62,487 nucleotides of DNA from an uncultured Propionibacteriaceae bacterium (GTDB lineage Bacteria; Actinomycetota; Actinomycetes; Propionibacteriales; Propionibacteriaceae). The position numbers were made by a program, and so were the translations under genes. The notes under the pieces are model-generated. The model made no database searches. It was not told the origin of the DNA and was given only the letters and a program-made list of their open reading frames with translations. This document shows, piece after piece, positions 36,605-44,845 of this stretch (positions are counted from its first letter, which is position 1; every line of letters begins with the position of its first letter). The DNA lies in contig CAKZHP010000045.1 of assembly GCA_936924635.1 (NCBI GenBank), forward strand, positions 1 through 62,487, in the 5' to 3' direction.

Positions 36605-37765
36605 ATGAGCGATGCCGCATCCCTGTTCACGACCACGTACGAGACCGAGCCGGAGGGCGTCTGGGAGGCGCCTGGACGCGTGAACGTGATCGGCGAGCAC
36701 GTCGACTACCAGGGCGGGCTGGTGCTGCCGATCGCGCTGCCGCACCGCACGTACGCCGCCGCGCGCCGGCGTGACGACGACCGCGTACGCCTGGTCTCGA
36801 CCGCCGCCGAGGGGGTGGTGGACATCGAGCTCGCCGACATCGCGCCGAGCGTGCCGGGGGGCTGGGCCGCGTACGCCGCCGGGGTGCTGTGGGCGCTGCG
36901 GACGGCCGGGTACGAGGTCGGCGGGCTCGACATCGCCGTCGACAGCACCGTGCCGATCGGTGCCGGGCTGTCGTCGTCGGCGGCGCTGGAGGGCGCCGTG
37001 GGGGCCGCCGCGAGCGACCTGTTCGGGCTGGGGCTGCTCGCCGACGACGCCGGCCGAGCCCGGCTGGCGGAGGTGTGCCAGCAGGCAGAGAACGTCATCG
37101 CCCAGGCGCCCACCGGTGGCATGGACCAGGCCGCGGCGCTGCGGGCGACGGCCGGGCACGCGCTGCTGCTCGACTGCGCCTCGGGGTCGGTGACGCAGGT
37201 GCCGTTCGCGCTCGAGGAGCACGGGCTGGCGCTGCTCGTGATCGACACCCGGGTGTCGCACGCACTGAGCGACGGCCAGTACGCGACCCGGCGCGCCGCC
37301 TGCGAGGAGGCGAGCGAGCTGCTGGGGGTGCGCGAGCTGGCCGAGGTGCCGTTCGACGACCTCGCCGGCGCACTGCGGCGGCTCGACGGGCACCCCGTGC
37401 TGCGCAAGCGGGCGCAGCACGTGGTGAGCGAGGTGCAGCGCGTACGGGACGCGGTGCGTGCCCTGCGGCAGGGCGACTTCGAGGACCTCGGCCTGGAGAT
37501 GACCGCGTCGCACCTGTCGCTGCGCGACGACTTCGAGGTCTCCTGCGCGGAGCTTGACCTGGCGGTGGACAGCGCGATGGCGGCCGGTGCCCTCGGGGCC
37601 CGGATGACCGGCGGTGGGTTCGGCGGCTCGGCGATCGCACTGGTGCGGGCTGAGGCGGTGGACGAGACCGCTGCCGAGGTGGGGCGGGCCTTCGACGAGG
37701 CAGGGTTCACCGCGCCCGCGTTCTTCGTGGCGACCGCTGCCGGCGGGGCGGCGCGCACGGTCTGA
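36605..37765 (+). CDS. galK: Galactokinase
   Basis: The 386-aa GHMP kinase converts galactose to galactose-1-phosphate. It has the galactokinase signature GRVNVIGEHVDYQGGLVLPI, the ATP loop VPIGAGLSSSAALEGAVG, the catalytic Asp region PTGGMDQAAALRA and motif 3 ARMTGGGFGGSAIALV. The length is normal. CAGGAT lies 6 nt before ATG 36605, and it can be read as a weak SD or as a -10 box of a leaderless message. It is divergent from galE and the pyrophosphorylase, completing a galactose-use locus that lacks galT. Confidence 0.95.
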   Translation: MSDAASLFTTTYETEPEGVWEAPGRVNVIGEHVDYQGGLVLPIALPHRTYAAARRRDDDRVRLVSTAAEGVVDIELADIAPSVPGGWAAYAAGVLWALRTAGYEVGGLDIAVDSTVPIGAGLSSSAALEGAVGAAASDLFGLGLLADDAGRARLAEVCQQAENVIAQAPTGGMDQAAALRATAGHALLLDCASGSVTQVPFALEEHGLALLVIDTRVSHALSDGQYATRRAACEEASELLGVRELAEVPFDDLAGALRRLDGHPVLRKRAQHVVSEVQRVRDAVRALRQGDFEDLGLEMTASHLSLRDDFEVSCAELDLAVDSAMAAGALGARMTGGGFGGSAIALVRAEAVDETAAEVGRAFDEAGFTAPAFFVATAAGGAARTV

Positions 37766-37770
37766 GCGAC

Positions 37771-37845
37771 CTGCACAACCGGTGCGAATACGTGCGCTGG
37801 TCGGCCCAGGAGGGACCTACGCACGCATGCGCACCGGTTGTGCAG
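37771..37845. repeat. Dispersed palindrome family B, copy 2
   Basis: The 16-bp perfect arms CTGCACAACCGGTGCG and CGCACCGGTTGTGCAG again bound exactly 75 bp. It starts 6 nt after the galK stop and could serve as its terminator. The rest of the gap to 38062 shows nothing else convincing. Confidence 0.9.
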
Positions 37846-38062
37846 GCCGAACAAGCACGTGGGGAAGGGCTGTCACGCCGGGCGCCGCTCCTGGGCGGAG
37901 CAGGCGTGGTCGTGACCGGGCTGGCGTCGACGACACCGGTTCCGAGGTCCGTGCCGGACGCCGCGCCGGGCCCCTCAGACCCACCCTCCGCGACGCGCGC
38001 GCACCGCACCCGCCGAGTCCGCCAGCGGCGCTGATCGGGCCTGAGCCGCGGACGGCCTTGCG

Positions 38063-38518
38063 TCAGGCGACGGCTGCGGCGAGTAGGTTGAGCGACTCCT
38101 CCAGCTTCGCCTTCGGCACGGCTGGCAGGTTGCCGAGCACGTTCTTGTCGGTGACGTCGCTCCAGTCGTACTCCAGCGTCACGTCGGTGGAGTCGGGGCC
38201 CTCGGAGTCGAGCGTCCAGACCCAGGTCCAGCCGAAGGGCTTCTCCCCCGGCGACGCGGGGGCCCAGCCGACGACCTGGTTCGGCACGTACGCGATGACG
38301 TGGTTCTCCATCTGGTAGTCGCCGCCCTGCGACTCGTGGTGCATGTTCATGGTGAAGGTGTCGCCGACGGCCTGGATCCGCTGGGTGCGGTCGTCGGAGA
38401 CGATCATCCCCGAGCCGTCGATCTCGTGTTGCCGCTGCGGCAGCGTCAGCACGTCGAAGATCTCGACCGCGGGAGCGTTGATCGTGCGGGTCACGGTGAT
38501 GCCGGTGTCCTTGGTCAT
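38063..38518 (-). CDS. SRPBCC (START-like) domain protein
   Basis: The 151-aa protein begins TGITVTRTINAPAVEIFDVL, the usual opening of the SRPBCC/polyketide cyclase fold. It has beta strands with hydrophobic cavity residues and the closing helix AVPKAKLEESLNLLAAAV. I start at ATG 38518 (agggtgaagg just upstream); GTG 38527 is possible. Such proteins bind small hydrophobic ligands. No ligand can be named. It is divergent from the hsp20 gene. Confidence 0.85.
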   Translation of the reverse strand: MTKDTGITVTRTINAPAVEIFDVLTLPQRQHEIDGSGMIVSDDRTQRIQAVGDTFTMNMHHESQGGDYQMENHVIAYVPNQVVGWAPASPGEKPFGWTWVWTLDSEGPDSTDVTLEYDWSDVTDKNVLGNLPAVPKAKLEESLNLLAAAVA

Positions 38519-38603
38519 GCCCTTCACCCTGCCACGAGCGGTGGCCTGCGTCAGCCCGTACGCACCTTGAGCGCGGTCGGCTCAACTTTCTTCCCAGGGG
38601 CTC

Positions 38604-38632
38604 TTGGCTGGGGCCTTCCCGGGGCGTACTGT
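38604..38632 (+). promoter_or_regulatory. hsp20 promoter
   Basis: TTGGCT (38604-38609) and TACTGT (38627-38632) are separated by 17 bp. The expected transcription start falls within the CIRCE element just downstream. Confidence 0.65.
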
Positions 38633-38634
38633 GG

Positions 38635-38661
38635 TTAGCAGTCACCCACTGAGAGTGCTAA
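38635..38661 (+). promoter_or_regulatory. CIRCE element (HrcA operator)
   Basis: TTAGCAGTC-N9-GAGTGCTAA matches the canonical TTAGCACTC-N9-GAGTGCTAA with a single change. It overlaps the predicted transcription start and lies 12 nt before the hsp20 start codon. Confidence 0.9.
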
Positions 38662-38673
38662 CAGGAGGACGTC

Positions 38674-39195
38674 ATGGCCCGTTCGTTCGACCCCATCCGC
38701 GAGCTCTTCGGCGAGGCGCAGCGCACCATCGGGATGCCGATGGACCTCGTCCGCACCGGCGACGAGTTCGTCGCCACCATCGACATGCCGGGCGTCGATC
38801 CCAGCAGCATCGACATCGACGCCGAGGAGCGCACGCTGACCGTGCGCGCCGTGCGTCGCGTCACCAACGAGGCCAGCCAGCAGTGGCTGGTGCGGGAGCG
38901 GCCGACGGGTACGTTCGCCCGCCAGCTGTCGCTGGGCAGCGGCCTGGCGCTGGACAAGGTCGAGGCCGCGTACGCCGACGGGGTGCTCACCGTTCGCATC
39001 CCGGTCGCCGAGGCGGCCAAGCCCCGCAAGATCTCCGTCACTCACCACGGCTCCCCCGTCGAGCAGCCCATCCAGGGCGAGGTCGAGAATCAGGGCTCCG
39101 CGCAGGACGATGCCGCGCAGCGGGACGCGGATGCGCCCGACTACGAGGCGCCCCAGGGCGACCAGGACTCGACGAACGAGAACCAGGAGAGCTGA
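38674..39195 (+). CDS. Hsp20/alpha-crystallin small heat shock protein
   Basis: The 173-aa protein has the alpha-crystallin domain at about residues 22-120: MDLVRTGDEFVATIDMPGV, IDIDAEERTLTVRAVR, GTFARQLSLG and the end motif AYADGVLTVRIPVAE. It holds unfolding proteins against aggregation. The last 45 residues are a Gln/Asp/Glu-rich disordered tail (QDDAAQRDADAPDYEAPQ), longer than in most homologues. AGGAGG lies 5 nt before ATG 38674. HrcA repression through the CIRCE element makes it heat-inducible. Confidence 0.95.
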   Translation: MARSFDPIRELFGEAQRTIGMPMDLVRTGDEFVATIDMPGVDPSSIDIDAEERTLTVRAVRRVTNEASQQWLVRERPTGTFARQLSLGSGLALDKVEAAYADGVLTVRIPVAEAAKPRKISVTHHGSPVEQPIQGEVENQGSAQDDAAQRDADAPDYEAPQGDQDSTNENQES

Positions 39196-39205
39196 GCGCT
39201 CCGAG

Positions 39206-39263
39206 ATCGCACAGCATCGACAGGCACTGCCACGGGTGGCAGTGCCTGTCGTCTCTGTGTCGT
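39206..39263. repeat. Dispersed palindrome family C, copy 1
   Basis: The core is a perfect 34-bp hairpin with arms CGACAGGCACTGCCAC and GTGGCAGTGCCTGTCG and a 2-nt loop. Outer ends are ATCGCACAG and CTGTGTCGT. The same 58-bp layout occurs at 41249-41306. It starts 11 nt after the hsp20 stop, so it may also end that transcript. Confidence 0.9.
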
Positions 39264-39273
39264 CCTGGTGTGG

Positions 39274-39695
39274 TCAGGCGTGCTGCTCGTAGTGCGGGTT
39301 GCGCATCACGCCGAGGATGTTGCCGAACGGGTCCAGCACCGCGGCGGTGACGAAGCCCTGGCCATAGTCGGTCGGCTCCTGGACGCTGTCGCCTCCGGGC
39401 CAGCAACCGCTCGTACGTCGCCCGCAGGGCGTCCACCGCCCAGTAGACGACCGCCCCGCCGGGTGCACCAGCCACTACAGGCGCGAACCGCCGGTCGACG
39501 ATCCCCACCTCAGTCTCCCGGTCACCGATGCGGAACTCCACGTACTGGTCCGGCTCCGGTGCCTCGGGGCGCACGAGTAGGGGTTGGCGCCGAGGAGGTC
39601 GGCGTACCAGTCACGTGGGCGGTGACGTCGTCAGCCCAGAGGCTGATGGTGGCGACCCCGCGCAGGGGGTTCGTGGTTGGTCGGTCGGTGGTCAT
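39274..39695 (-). pseudogene. Frameshifted VOC/glyoxalase-fold protein
   Basis: From ATG 39695 (AGGAGG upstream) the frame reads TTNPLRGVATISLWADDVTA. The next piece, DWYADLLGANPY, is in another frame. A third piece is VRPEAPEPDQYVEFRIGDRE and on to ALRATYERLLA. A fourth is GGDSVQEPTDYGQGFVTAAV and LDPFGNILGVMRNP. In order these make a complete small VOC-fold protein, so three frameshifts have broken an otherwise recognisable gene. The start and SD are still perfect, which suggests recent decay or sequence errors. It cannot make a full product as read. Confidence 0.75.
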
Positions 39696-39769
39696 GGTGC
39701 CTCCTTGGGTCGGTGGTCACGACCGTACGAACCCTCCGGTCAGAAACGGGCCGCAATTTCCGGATGCTT

Positions 39770-39800
39770 CGACTGTGCTCGACCAGGTCGAGCAGAGTCG
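39770..39800 (-). terminator. Terminator hairpin after GPH transporter
   Basis: CGACTGTGCTCGACC-A-GGTCGAGCAGAGTCG forms a 15-bp stem with one mismatch, 6 nt after the transporter stop. The minus strand beyond is locally A/T-richer. Confidence 0.7.
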
Positions 39801-39806
39801 CAGGGG

Positions 39807-41174
39807 TCAGCGGTCGACCAGCTGACCGGACGCCCGGAGGCGGGCTAGCACGTCGGCGTACGCGGCCTCGTCGAGCCGGTAGCGAGCGCGGTAGACGAGG
39901 TAGCCGATGACGATCAAGGCGCACGGGAGGGCCAGCATCGAGATCCGCAGCAGGAGCAGTCCCGAGGGGGTGACGTCGGCGGGCGTACGCGCGTCGTTGA
40001 TCCCGGACGCGATCACCGTGGCGCTGACGATCGCGGTCGACAGGGCGGCCCCGACCTTGTTGATGAACGGCTGCAGGGCGAACGTCACGGCCTGGTTGCG
40101 GCGGCCGAGCTTGAGGTGGCCGTAGTCGACGGTCTCGGCGATGAACAGCAGCATCAGCAGCGACACCCACGCCTGCCCGACGAACACCAGCAGCCCACAG
40201 ACGGCGATCGCGACCATGTTCATGGGCGCGAAGAAGAACGCCACATAGCCCAGGACGACCATGCCGATGGCGAGGGCGTACAGGCGCCCACGTCGCAACC
40301 GTCGACTGACCAGCGGGAACACCAGGAACCCCAGCACCTGGGAGAGCAGCAGCACGGCGCCGAACGGGGTGTACATGGCCTCGTCGCCGTACGCGTACTT
40401 GAAGAAGTAGGTGCCGAACGACGTCGTCGTGACGTAGCCGATCATGAACAGCGTCTGCGTGATCGCGACGGTGAGGAGCTGGTCGTTGACGGTCACGGCG
40501 CGTACGAGCTCGCGCGGCGTGGTCTTCGGCTGCTCGACGGCGATGCCCGGCTCCTTGACGCCGACCAGCGTCGCCGCCTGGCCGAGCCACATGATGACGA
40601 CCGCCGCGGCGGCGAAGGCCGTCCACGCGCCCGTACGCCCGAAGGCCGCCGTGAGCGCCGTCGTGACCGGGATCACCAGCACGACGGCGAGCGCGGTGCC
40701 GATGGTGGCGAAGATCTTGGTGAGCGCGCTGACCCGCTCGCGCTCGCGGGAGTCGAGGGTCAGGGAGGGCAGGAGGGACCAGTACGGGATGTCGTTCGAC
40801 GTCCAGGCCAGCCCCCAGAGCAGGTAGACGACCGCGACGAACACCACGTAGCCCGTGTCGCTGAGCGACAGGTTCGTGAAGAGGCAGACGGTCAGCGCGC
40901 CCGAGGCGAGGGCGCCACCGAGGATCCACGGCTTGTACGCACCCCAGCGGCTGCGGGTGTTGTCGACGACGCCGCCCATGACGATGTCCATCACCGCGTC
41001 GAACAGGCGGGCGGCCAGGGTGAGGCCGGTGACCCAGGCGAGCACGCCGTCAGAGACGTCGACGGCCTCGGTGAGGTAGTAGACCAGGTACAGGCTGACA
41101 AGGATGTACACCATGTCGCGGCCCACCGTGCCGACCGCGAACGTCCACCGGTTGCGGGTCGCCACGCTGCTCAC
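39807..41174 (-). CDS. GPH-family sugar:cation symporter (MFS)
   Basis: The protein is about 455 aa with 12 membrane helices. The glycoside-pentoside-hexuronide signature is plain: ARLFDAVMDIVMGGVVDNT followed by RSRWGAYKPWIL. Later LGRRNQAVTFALQPFINKVG is also typical of MelB-like symporters. It imports a sugar or glycoside with Na+ or H+. The substrate is unknown, though a galactoside would suit the nearby gal genes. The start is uncertain: GTG 41174 gives SSVATRNRWTFAVGTVGRD. The frame reaches 41276 but through repeat DNA. Confidence 0.88.
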   Translation of the reverse strand: MSSVATRNRWTFAVGTVGRDMVYILVSLYLVYYLTEAVDVSDGVLAWVTGLTLAARLFDAVMDIVMGGVVDNTRSRWGAYKPWILGGALASGALTVCLFTNLSLSDTGYVVFVAVVYLLWGLAWTSNDIPYWSLLPSLTLDSRERERVSALTKIFATIGTALAVVLVIPVTTALTAAFGRTGAWTAFAAAAVVIMWLGQAATLVGVKEPGIAVEQPKTTPRELVRAVTVNDQLLTVAITQTLFMIGYVTTTSFGTYFFKYAYGDEAMYTPFGAVLLLSQVLGFLVFPLVSRRLRRGRLYALAIGMVVLGYVAFFFAPMNMVAIAVCGLLVFVGQAWVSLLMLLFIAETVDYGHLKLGRRNQAVTFALQPFINKVGAALSTAIVSATVIASGINDARTPADVTPSGLLLLRISMLALPCALIVIGYLVYRARYRLDEAAYADVLARLRASGQLVDR

Positions 41175-41248
41175 GACGAGGAGCGTACGGCCCCGGGCAG
41201 GCGCGCCGGGTGAGGCCGCCCTGTCGCGGCGGAAGGTGCCCCTCCGGA

Positions 41249-41306
41249 ATCGCACAGATCCGGGAGGCACTGCCACCTATGGCAGTGCCCTGCGTATCTC
41301 TGCGAT
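41249..41306. repeat. Dispersed palindrome family C, copy 2
   Basis: ATCGCACAG at 41249 and CTGCGAT ending at 41306 enclose a hairpin GGCACTGCCA-CCTA-TGGCAGTGCC. The length and position of the parts equal copy 1. It lies between the symporter and the winged-helix gene. Confidence 0.9.
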
Positions 41307-41318
41307 CTCGGTGTTGCC

Positions 41319-42422
41319 TCAGCCCCCGACGAACGGGAACCGCGCGTACGCGTCGGCGGCGGCCACCTCGGGCAGCCCGGGCAGGCCGTCGAAGATGGTG
41401 GTCTCCAGCGCACGCTTCCCCGCGCGGCCACCACGCCGCCAGAGGCCGACGATGCGGCCCTCGTGGAGGATCCCGCGCTGGAAGATGCCGTTGTTGCCGG
41501 GCACCAGCAGCGTGTGGTGGTCGGGGTCTATCAGCACCATGCGGTCGGGGTAGCCGAGCACGATCTCGTCGAACCCGGGCAGCAGGTGCAGCTCGTCCAC
41601 CGCCGACCCAGCGGCCGCGACCTCGGCATCGAGGCCGGGCCGTTCATACACGGCCTCCCCGTCTCCCGGCCGAACCTCCAACCTGTCGCTGACTAGGGGC
41701 AACGCCCGCTGGATCGCGGCCAGCGTGAGCTTCGTCCACCACGCGAAGTCGCGCACCGTGGCGGGCCCGTGACTGGTCAGGTAGCGCAGCAGCATCTCCG
41801 CGACAGCCGCATCGCTGTCGCCGTTGAACCGCTCGGCGATGGACGTCTTCGCGGGCAGCCAGGTCTCGCACAGCACGACGTCGTTGTCGGAGCCGTTCCA
41901 CGGCCCGTACGCGGCGACGCCGGTCTGAATCAGGTAGCTCAGCGCGTGGTAGCCGCGGCCACCAGCCGACGCCAGCCCCACCTCGTCCCAGCGCGCGAAC
42001 AGCGCCTTGCGCGAGACCCCCCGCGGTGACGCCACGACGAGGGCCTCGAGCTCCGTACGCCCCCTCGAGATCTGCTCCTCGTCAAGCCCGAGCTGGCCGC
42101 GGCGGGCGACCTGGGCGCGCGTGGGCCCGCCGGCGCACAGCTCGGTCATCCAGCGCAGGTCTTCGGCGGCGACGGCGAACACGGTGCCGCGCATCGGGTA
42201 GCCCCGCACCACGGTGCCGTCGTCGAAGGCGGCCAGCACGGCCCGTACGAGGTCGTCGGCCTCCCCCGGCGCGAGCCGCAGCGCGATCGAGGCGATGACA
42301 CCCGGCAGATCCTGACCCTGCATCGCTCCGTGGGCGGCGACGGCGGCGTGCGGTGTGGAGAACGGCCTTGTGGCTACGCCTTGCGCGACCAGTCGACGAC
42401 GCACCAACCGGGGATCCACCAC
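41319..42422 (-). CDS. Winged-helix (HTH_42) protein, AlkZ-like DNA glycosylase candidate
   Basis: The 367-aa protein has the HTH_42/AlkZ arrangement of tandem winged helices. An N-terminal AMQGQDLPGV resembles the catalytic Q-X-Q/D motif of AlkZ/YcaQ glycosylases. MRGTVFAVAAEDLRWM, a middle WNGSDNDVVLCETWLP and a late LLPGFDEIVLGYPDR are typical family stretches. Family members remove damaged bases or unhook DNA crosslinks, some for self-resistance to genotoxins. Whether this one is a repair enzyme is inference. It starts MVDPRLVRRRLVAQ at GTG/ATG 42422, divergent from the serine hydrolase. Confidence 0.8.
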   Translation of the reverse strand: MVDPRLVRRRLVAQGVATRPFSTPHAAVAAHGAMQGQDLPGVIASIALRLAPGEADDLVRAVLAAFDDGTVVRGYPMRGTVFAVAAEDLRWMTELCAGGPTRAQVARRGQLGLDEEQISRGRTELEALVVASPRGVSRKALFARWDEVGLASAGGRGYHALSYLIQTGVAAYGPWNGSDNDVVLCETWLPAKTSIAERFNGDSDAAVAEMLLRYLTSHGPATVRDFAWWTKLTLAAIQRALPLVSDRLEVRPGDGEAVYERPGLDAEVAAAGSAVDELHLLPGFDEIVLGYPDRMVLIDPDHHTLLVPGNNGIFQRGILHEGRIVGLWRRGGRAGKRALETTIFDGLPGLPEVAAADAYARFPFVGG

Positions 42423-42461
42423 GAGCCCATGCTAGGGCAGACGCCCGGCTAGGGTCGGGCC

Positions 42462-43982
42462 ATGATCCTGCCGTACGCCTCTCCCGCCGACATGGGTCTC
42501 GACCCCGAGGCCATCGCCCGCACGGTCGAACGGATGGCCGAGGTCGGCACGGAGCTGCACGGCATCGTGGTGCTGCGGCACGGCCACGTCGTGGCCGCGG
42601 CCGAGGCCGACCCGTGGACGAGCGACCAGATCCGGTTGATCTACTCGCTGTCGAAGACGTTCTGCTCGGCGGCGGTGGGGATCGCGGTCGAGGAGGGGCG
42701 GTTCGCGTACGACGACCTCGTGGTCGACCTGCTGCCCGAGCTGGTCGACGAGACCGTGGGCCCGGTGTGGCGCACGGTGCGCGTACGGGACCTGTTGGCG
42801 ATGGCGAGCGGTCACACCGACGAGACCCTGTTCCAGGTCGCCTCGTCGCGGGTGGAGCTGGGCGAGGCGCAGCTGGCGAGGTTCTTGCGCCTGGAGCCGG
42901 GTGGGACGCCGGGGGTGACGTTCGCGTACAACCAGCCGTGCACATGGACGCTGTCTCGCCTGGTGGAGCGGCACGCCGGGCGCGACGTGCTGGCGGTGCT
43001 GCGCGAGAAGGTCTTCCCCGCGATCGGCGCCGGGGAGGCGTTCTGGCAGCCCGACAGCGACGGCGTACCGATCGGCTTCTCCGGCCTGCACGTGACGACC
43101 AAGACGATCGCGTCGTTCTTCCAGCTGCTGCTCGACGACGGCGTACGGGACGGGGAAAGGCTGCTCCCCCGGGAGTGGGTCGAGGGTCACCGGCGGAAGG
43201 CGGTGGAGACAGCGCGGGCGGGGATGACGCCGGACTGGGCGGCCGGGTACGGCTGGCAGGTGTGGATGGCCAGCCACGGCTACCGCGGTGACGGGGCGAT
43301 CGGGCAGTTCGGGATCGTGCTGCCCGAGCAGGACGTGGTCGTCGCGATCACGAGCTGGTCGCGCGACATGCAGGCGACGCTCGACGTGCTGTGGAGCGAG
43401 TTGCTGCCTGGGGTCGATCGCGCCGTGACGCCGGGCGGGGCCGAGCACCTGGCCACGGCGCTGGAGGGGCTGCGGGTGCCCACGGCGGGTACGGGCTGGG
43501 CTTCTGAGCCTGAGAGCGCTGGCTGGGAGGGTGCGGACAGCAACGGCGACCGGCTGCAGCTGGTGGTCGACCTGGTTTATCCCCAGGATCAGCGCACGGC
43601 TCCGCAGGACACCGAGGCGGTTGCCGCTGCGCAGGACGCCGATCCGGAGCGCGATGATCGCCAGGACGCCGATCGGCAGCGCACCGGCTCCAAGGTTGCC
43701 CACCTCACCTGGACCGACCACACCGGCACCACGCACGAGCTGACCGCCGGGCACGACCGCTGGGAGCCGGCCGAGCTGCGCTGGGGCGACCGCTGGCTGG
43801 CGGTGTCGTCGAGCGCTGCGTACGGAGAGTCGGGCTGGACGATCCGCATGGCCGTCCTGCACACCCCCCACCTGGTGACGTGGACGCTGCCCCAGGGGTC
43901 CGACCGCGCGACCTTCACCTGGTCCCAGGCCCCGTTGGGCCCGTGGCTGGTCGAGCAGCTGGCCCAACCCTTTCCACACTGA
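42462..43982 (+). CDS. Serine hydrolase, beta-lactamase/class C esterase family
   Basis: The 506-aa protein has the nucleophile motif SLSK in LIYSLSKTFCSAAVG (Ser62), the second-site Tyr in FAYNQPCTWTL and a HXG-like region DGAIGQFGIVLP. The first 330 residues are the catalytic domain. The remaining 170 form a second, beta-rich domain (VAHLTWTDHTGTTHELTAGH) after a Gln/Asp-rich linker. No signal peptide is seen, so it acts in the cytoplasm, perhaps as an esterase or D-amino-acid peptidase. TAGGGT lies 6 nt before ATG 42462, indicating a leaderless message. Confidence 0.88.
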   Translation: MILPYASPADMGLDPEAIARTVERMAEVGTELHGIVVLRHGHVVAAAEADPWTSDQIRLIYSLSKTFCSAAVGIAVEEGRFAYDDLVVDLLPELVDETVGPVWRTVRVRDLLAMASGHTDETLFQVASSRVELGEAQLARFLRLEPGGTPGVTFAYNQPCTWTLSRLVERHAGRDVLAVLREKVFPAIGAGEAFWQPDSDGVPIGFSGLHVTTKTIASFFQLLLDDGVRDGERLLPREWVEGHRRKAVETARAGMTPDWAAGYGWQVWMASHGYRGDGAIGQFGIVLPEQDVVVAITSWSRDMQATLDVLWSELLPGVDRAVTPGGAEHLATALEGLRVPTAGTGWASEPESAGWEGADSNGDRLQLVVDLVYPQDQRTAPQDTEAVAAAQDADPERDDRQDADRQRTGSKVAHLTWTDHTGTTHELTAGHDRWEPAELRWGDRWLAVSSSAAYGESGWTIRMAVLHTPHLVTWTLPQGSDRATFTWSQAPLGPWLVEQLAQPFPH

Positions 43983-44015
43983 CAGCGGGAGGCCTCGAAC
44001 CGCGACGGCCGGACA

Positions 44016-44100
44016 CGCTGGTTGAGCGAGGAGGATCCGAGCTCGCGAGGATCCTCCGAGTCGAAACCCGACCTGACCGAGCGCCAGCGAGGTCAGGGCG
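44016..44100. repeat. Dispersed repeat family D, left half
   Basis: CGCTGGTTGAGCGAGGAGGA, GCTCGCGAGGATCCTCCGAG, TCGAAACCCGACC and GACCGAGCGCCAGCGAGGTC follow in order, as at 33442 and 48684. GGATCC is present on both sides of a GAGCTCGC centre. Confidence 0.8.
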
Positions 44101-44140
44101 TACGCAAGCCCCGACCTAAGCGAAGGCCGGTGCCTCAGTC

Positions 44141-44845
44141 TCAGCCCCGGGTCGGCAGCGCCTCGGCGAACCAGCGGGTGATGGTGCTGGGGTGGGTGAT
44201 GGCGGTGCCGACGCAGACGGCCCAGGCACCACGACGAAGCGCCTCAGCGGCCTGGTCGGTGGTGTGCACCCGACCCTCCACGATCACCGGACGGTCGGCG
44301 AGGGCGACCACCTCGTCGACGAGCTCCCAGTCGGGGCCGTCGGTCTTCGGGCGCTCACCGGTGTAGCCGCCGAGCGTCGTCCCCAGGATGTCGGCACCCG
44401 CCTCCTGAGCCGCAGCGGCGTCACCGGCGGAGCCGCAGTCGGCCATCACCAGCACGTCGGGGAAGCGCTGCTTGAGCCCGGCGATGGTGTCGGCGAGCGT
44501 ACGGCCATCCGGGCGCTCACGCCGCGTACCGTCGAGCGCGACCACCTCGCAGCCGGTGTCGGCCACGGCGAGGCAGTCGTCGAGGGTGGGCGTGATGTAC
44601 ACGCCGGAGTCGCCCACCTTGACCAGCCCGATGATCGGCACCGACAGCACCGGCCGCATGGCGCGCAGGTCGTCCAGGCCCTTGCCTCGGATCGCGACGG
44701 CCCCGCCGACGACGGCGGCCTGCGCCACCTGGGCCATGGTCCGCGGGTCGAGCATCGCCTCACCGGGGTACGCCTGGCAGGACACCACCAGCCCTCCGCG
44801 CATGCTCTCCAGAAGGAATGCGCCCGACCCGCCCGAGCCGGTCAC
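44141..44845 (-). CDS. nanE: N-acetylmannosamine-6-phosphate 2-epimerase
   Basis: The 234-aa TIM-barrel enzyme converts ManNAc-6-P to GlcNAc-6-P in sialic acid breakdown. NanE marks are GLVVSCQAYPGEAM, GGAVAIRGKG, IGLVKVG and VYITPTLDDC. Others are VALDGTRRERPDG, VMADCGSAGD, LGTTLGGYTGE, IVEGRVHT and the closing VCVGTAITHPSTITRWF. Length is normal and no catalytic residue seems lost. GTG 44845 overlaps the stop of the broken nanA-like gene (GTGA), the trace of a former operon. It now seems to lack its lyase partner here. Confidence 0.92.
   Translation of the reverse strand: MTGSGGSGAFLLESMRGGLVVSCQAYPGEAMLDPRTMAQVAQAAVVGGAVAIRGKGLDDLRAMRPVLSVPIIGLVKVGDSGVYITPTLDDCLAVADTGCEVVALDGTRRERPDGRTLADTIAGLKQRFPDVLVMADCGSAGDAAAAQEAGADILGTTLGGYTGERPKTDGPDWELVDEVVALADRPVIVEGRVHTTDQAAEALRRGAWAVCVGTAITHPSTITRWFAEALPTRG

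Noticed and set aside
37792..38034. 80-aa frame after galK
   Set aside because: It begins inside palindrome B and has no SD, domain or plausible composition.
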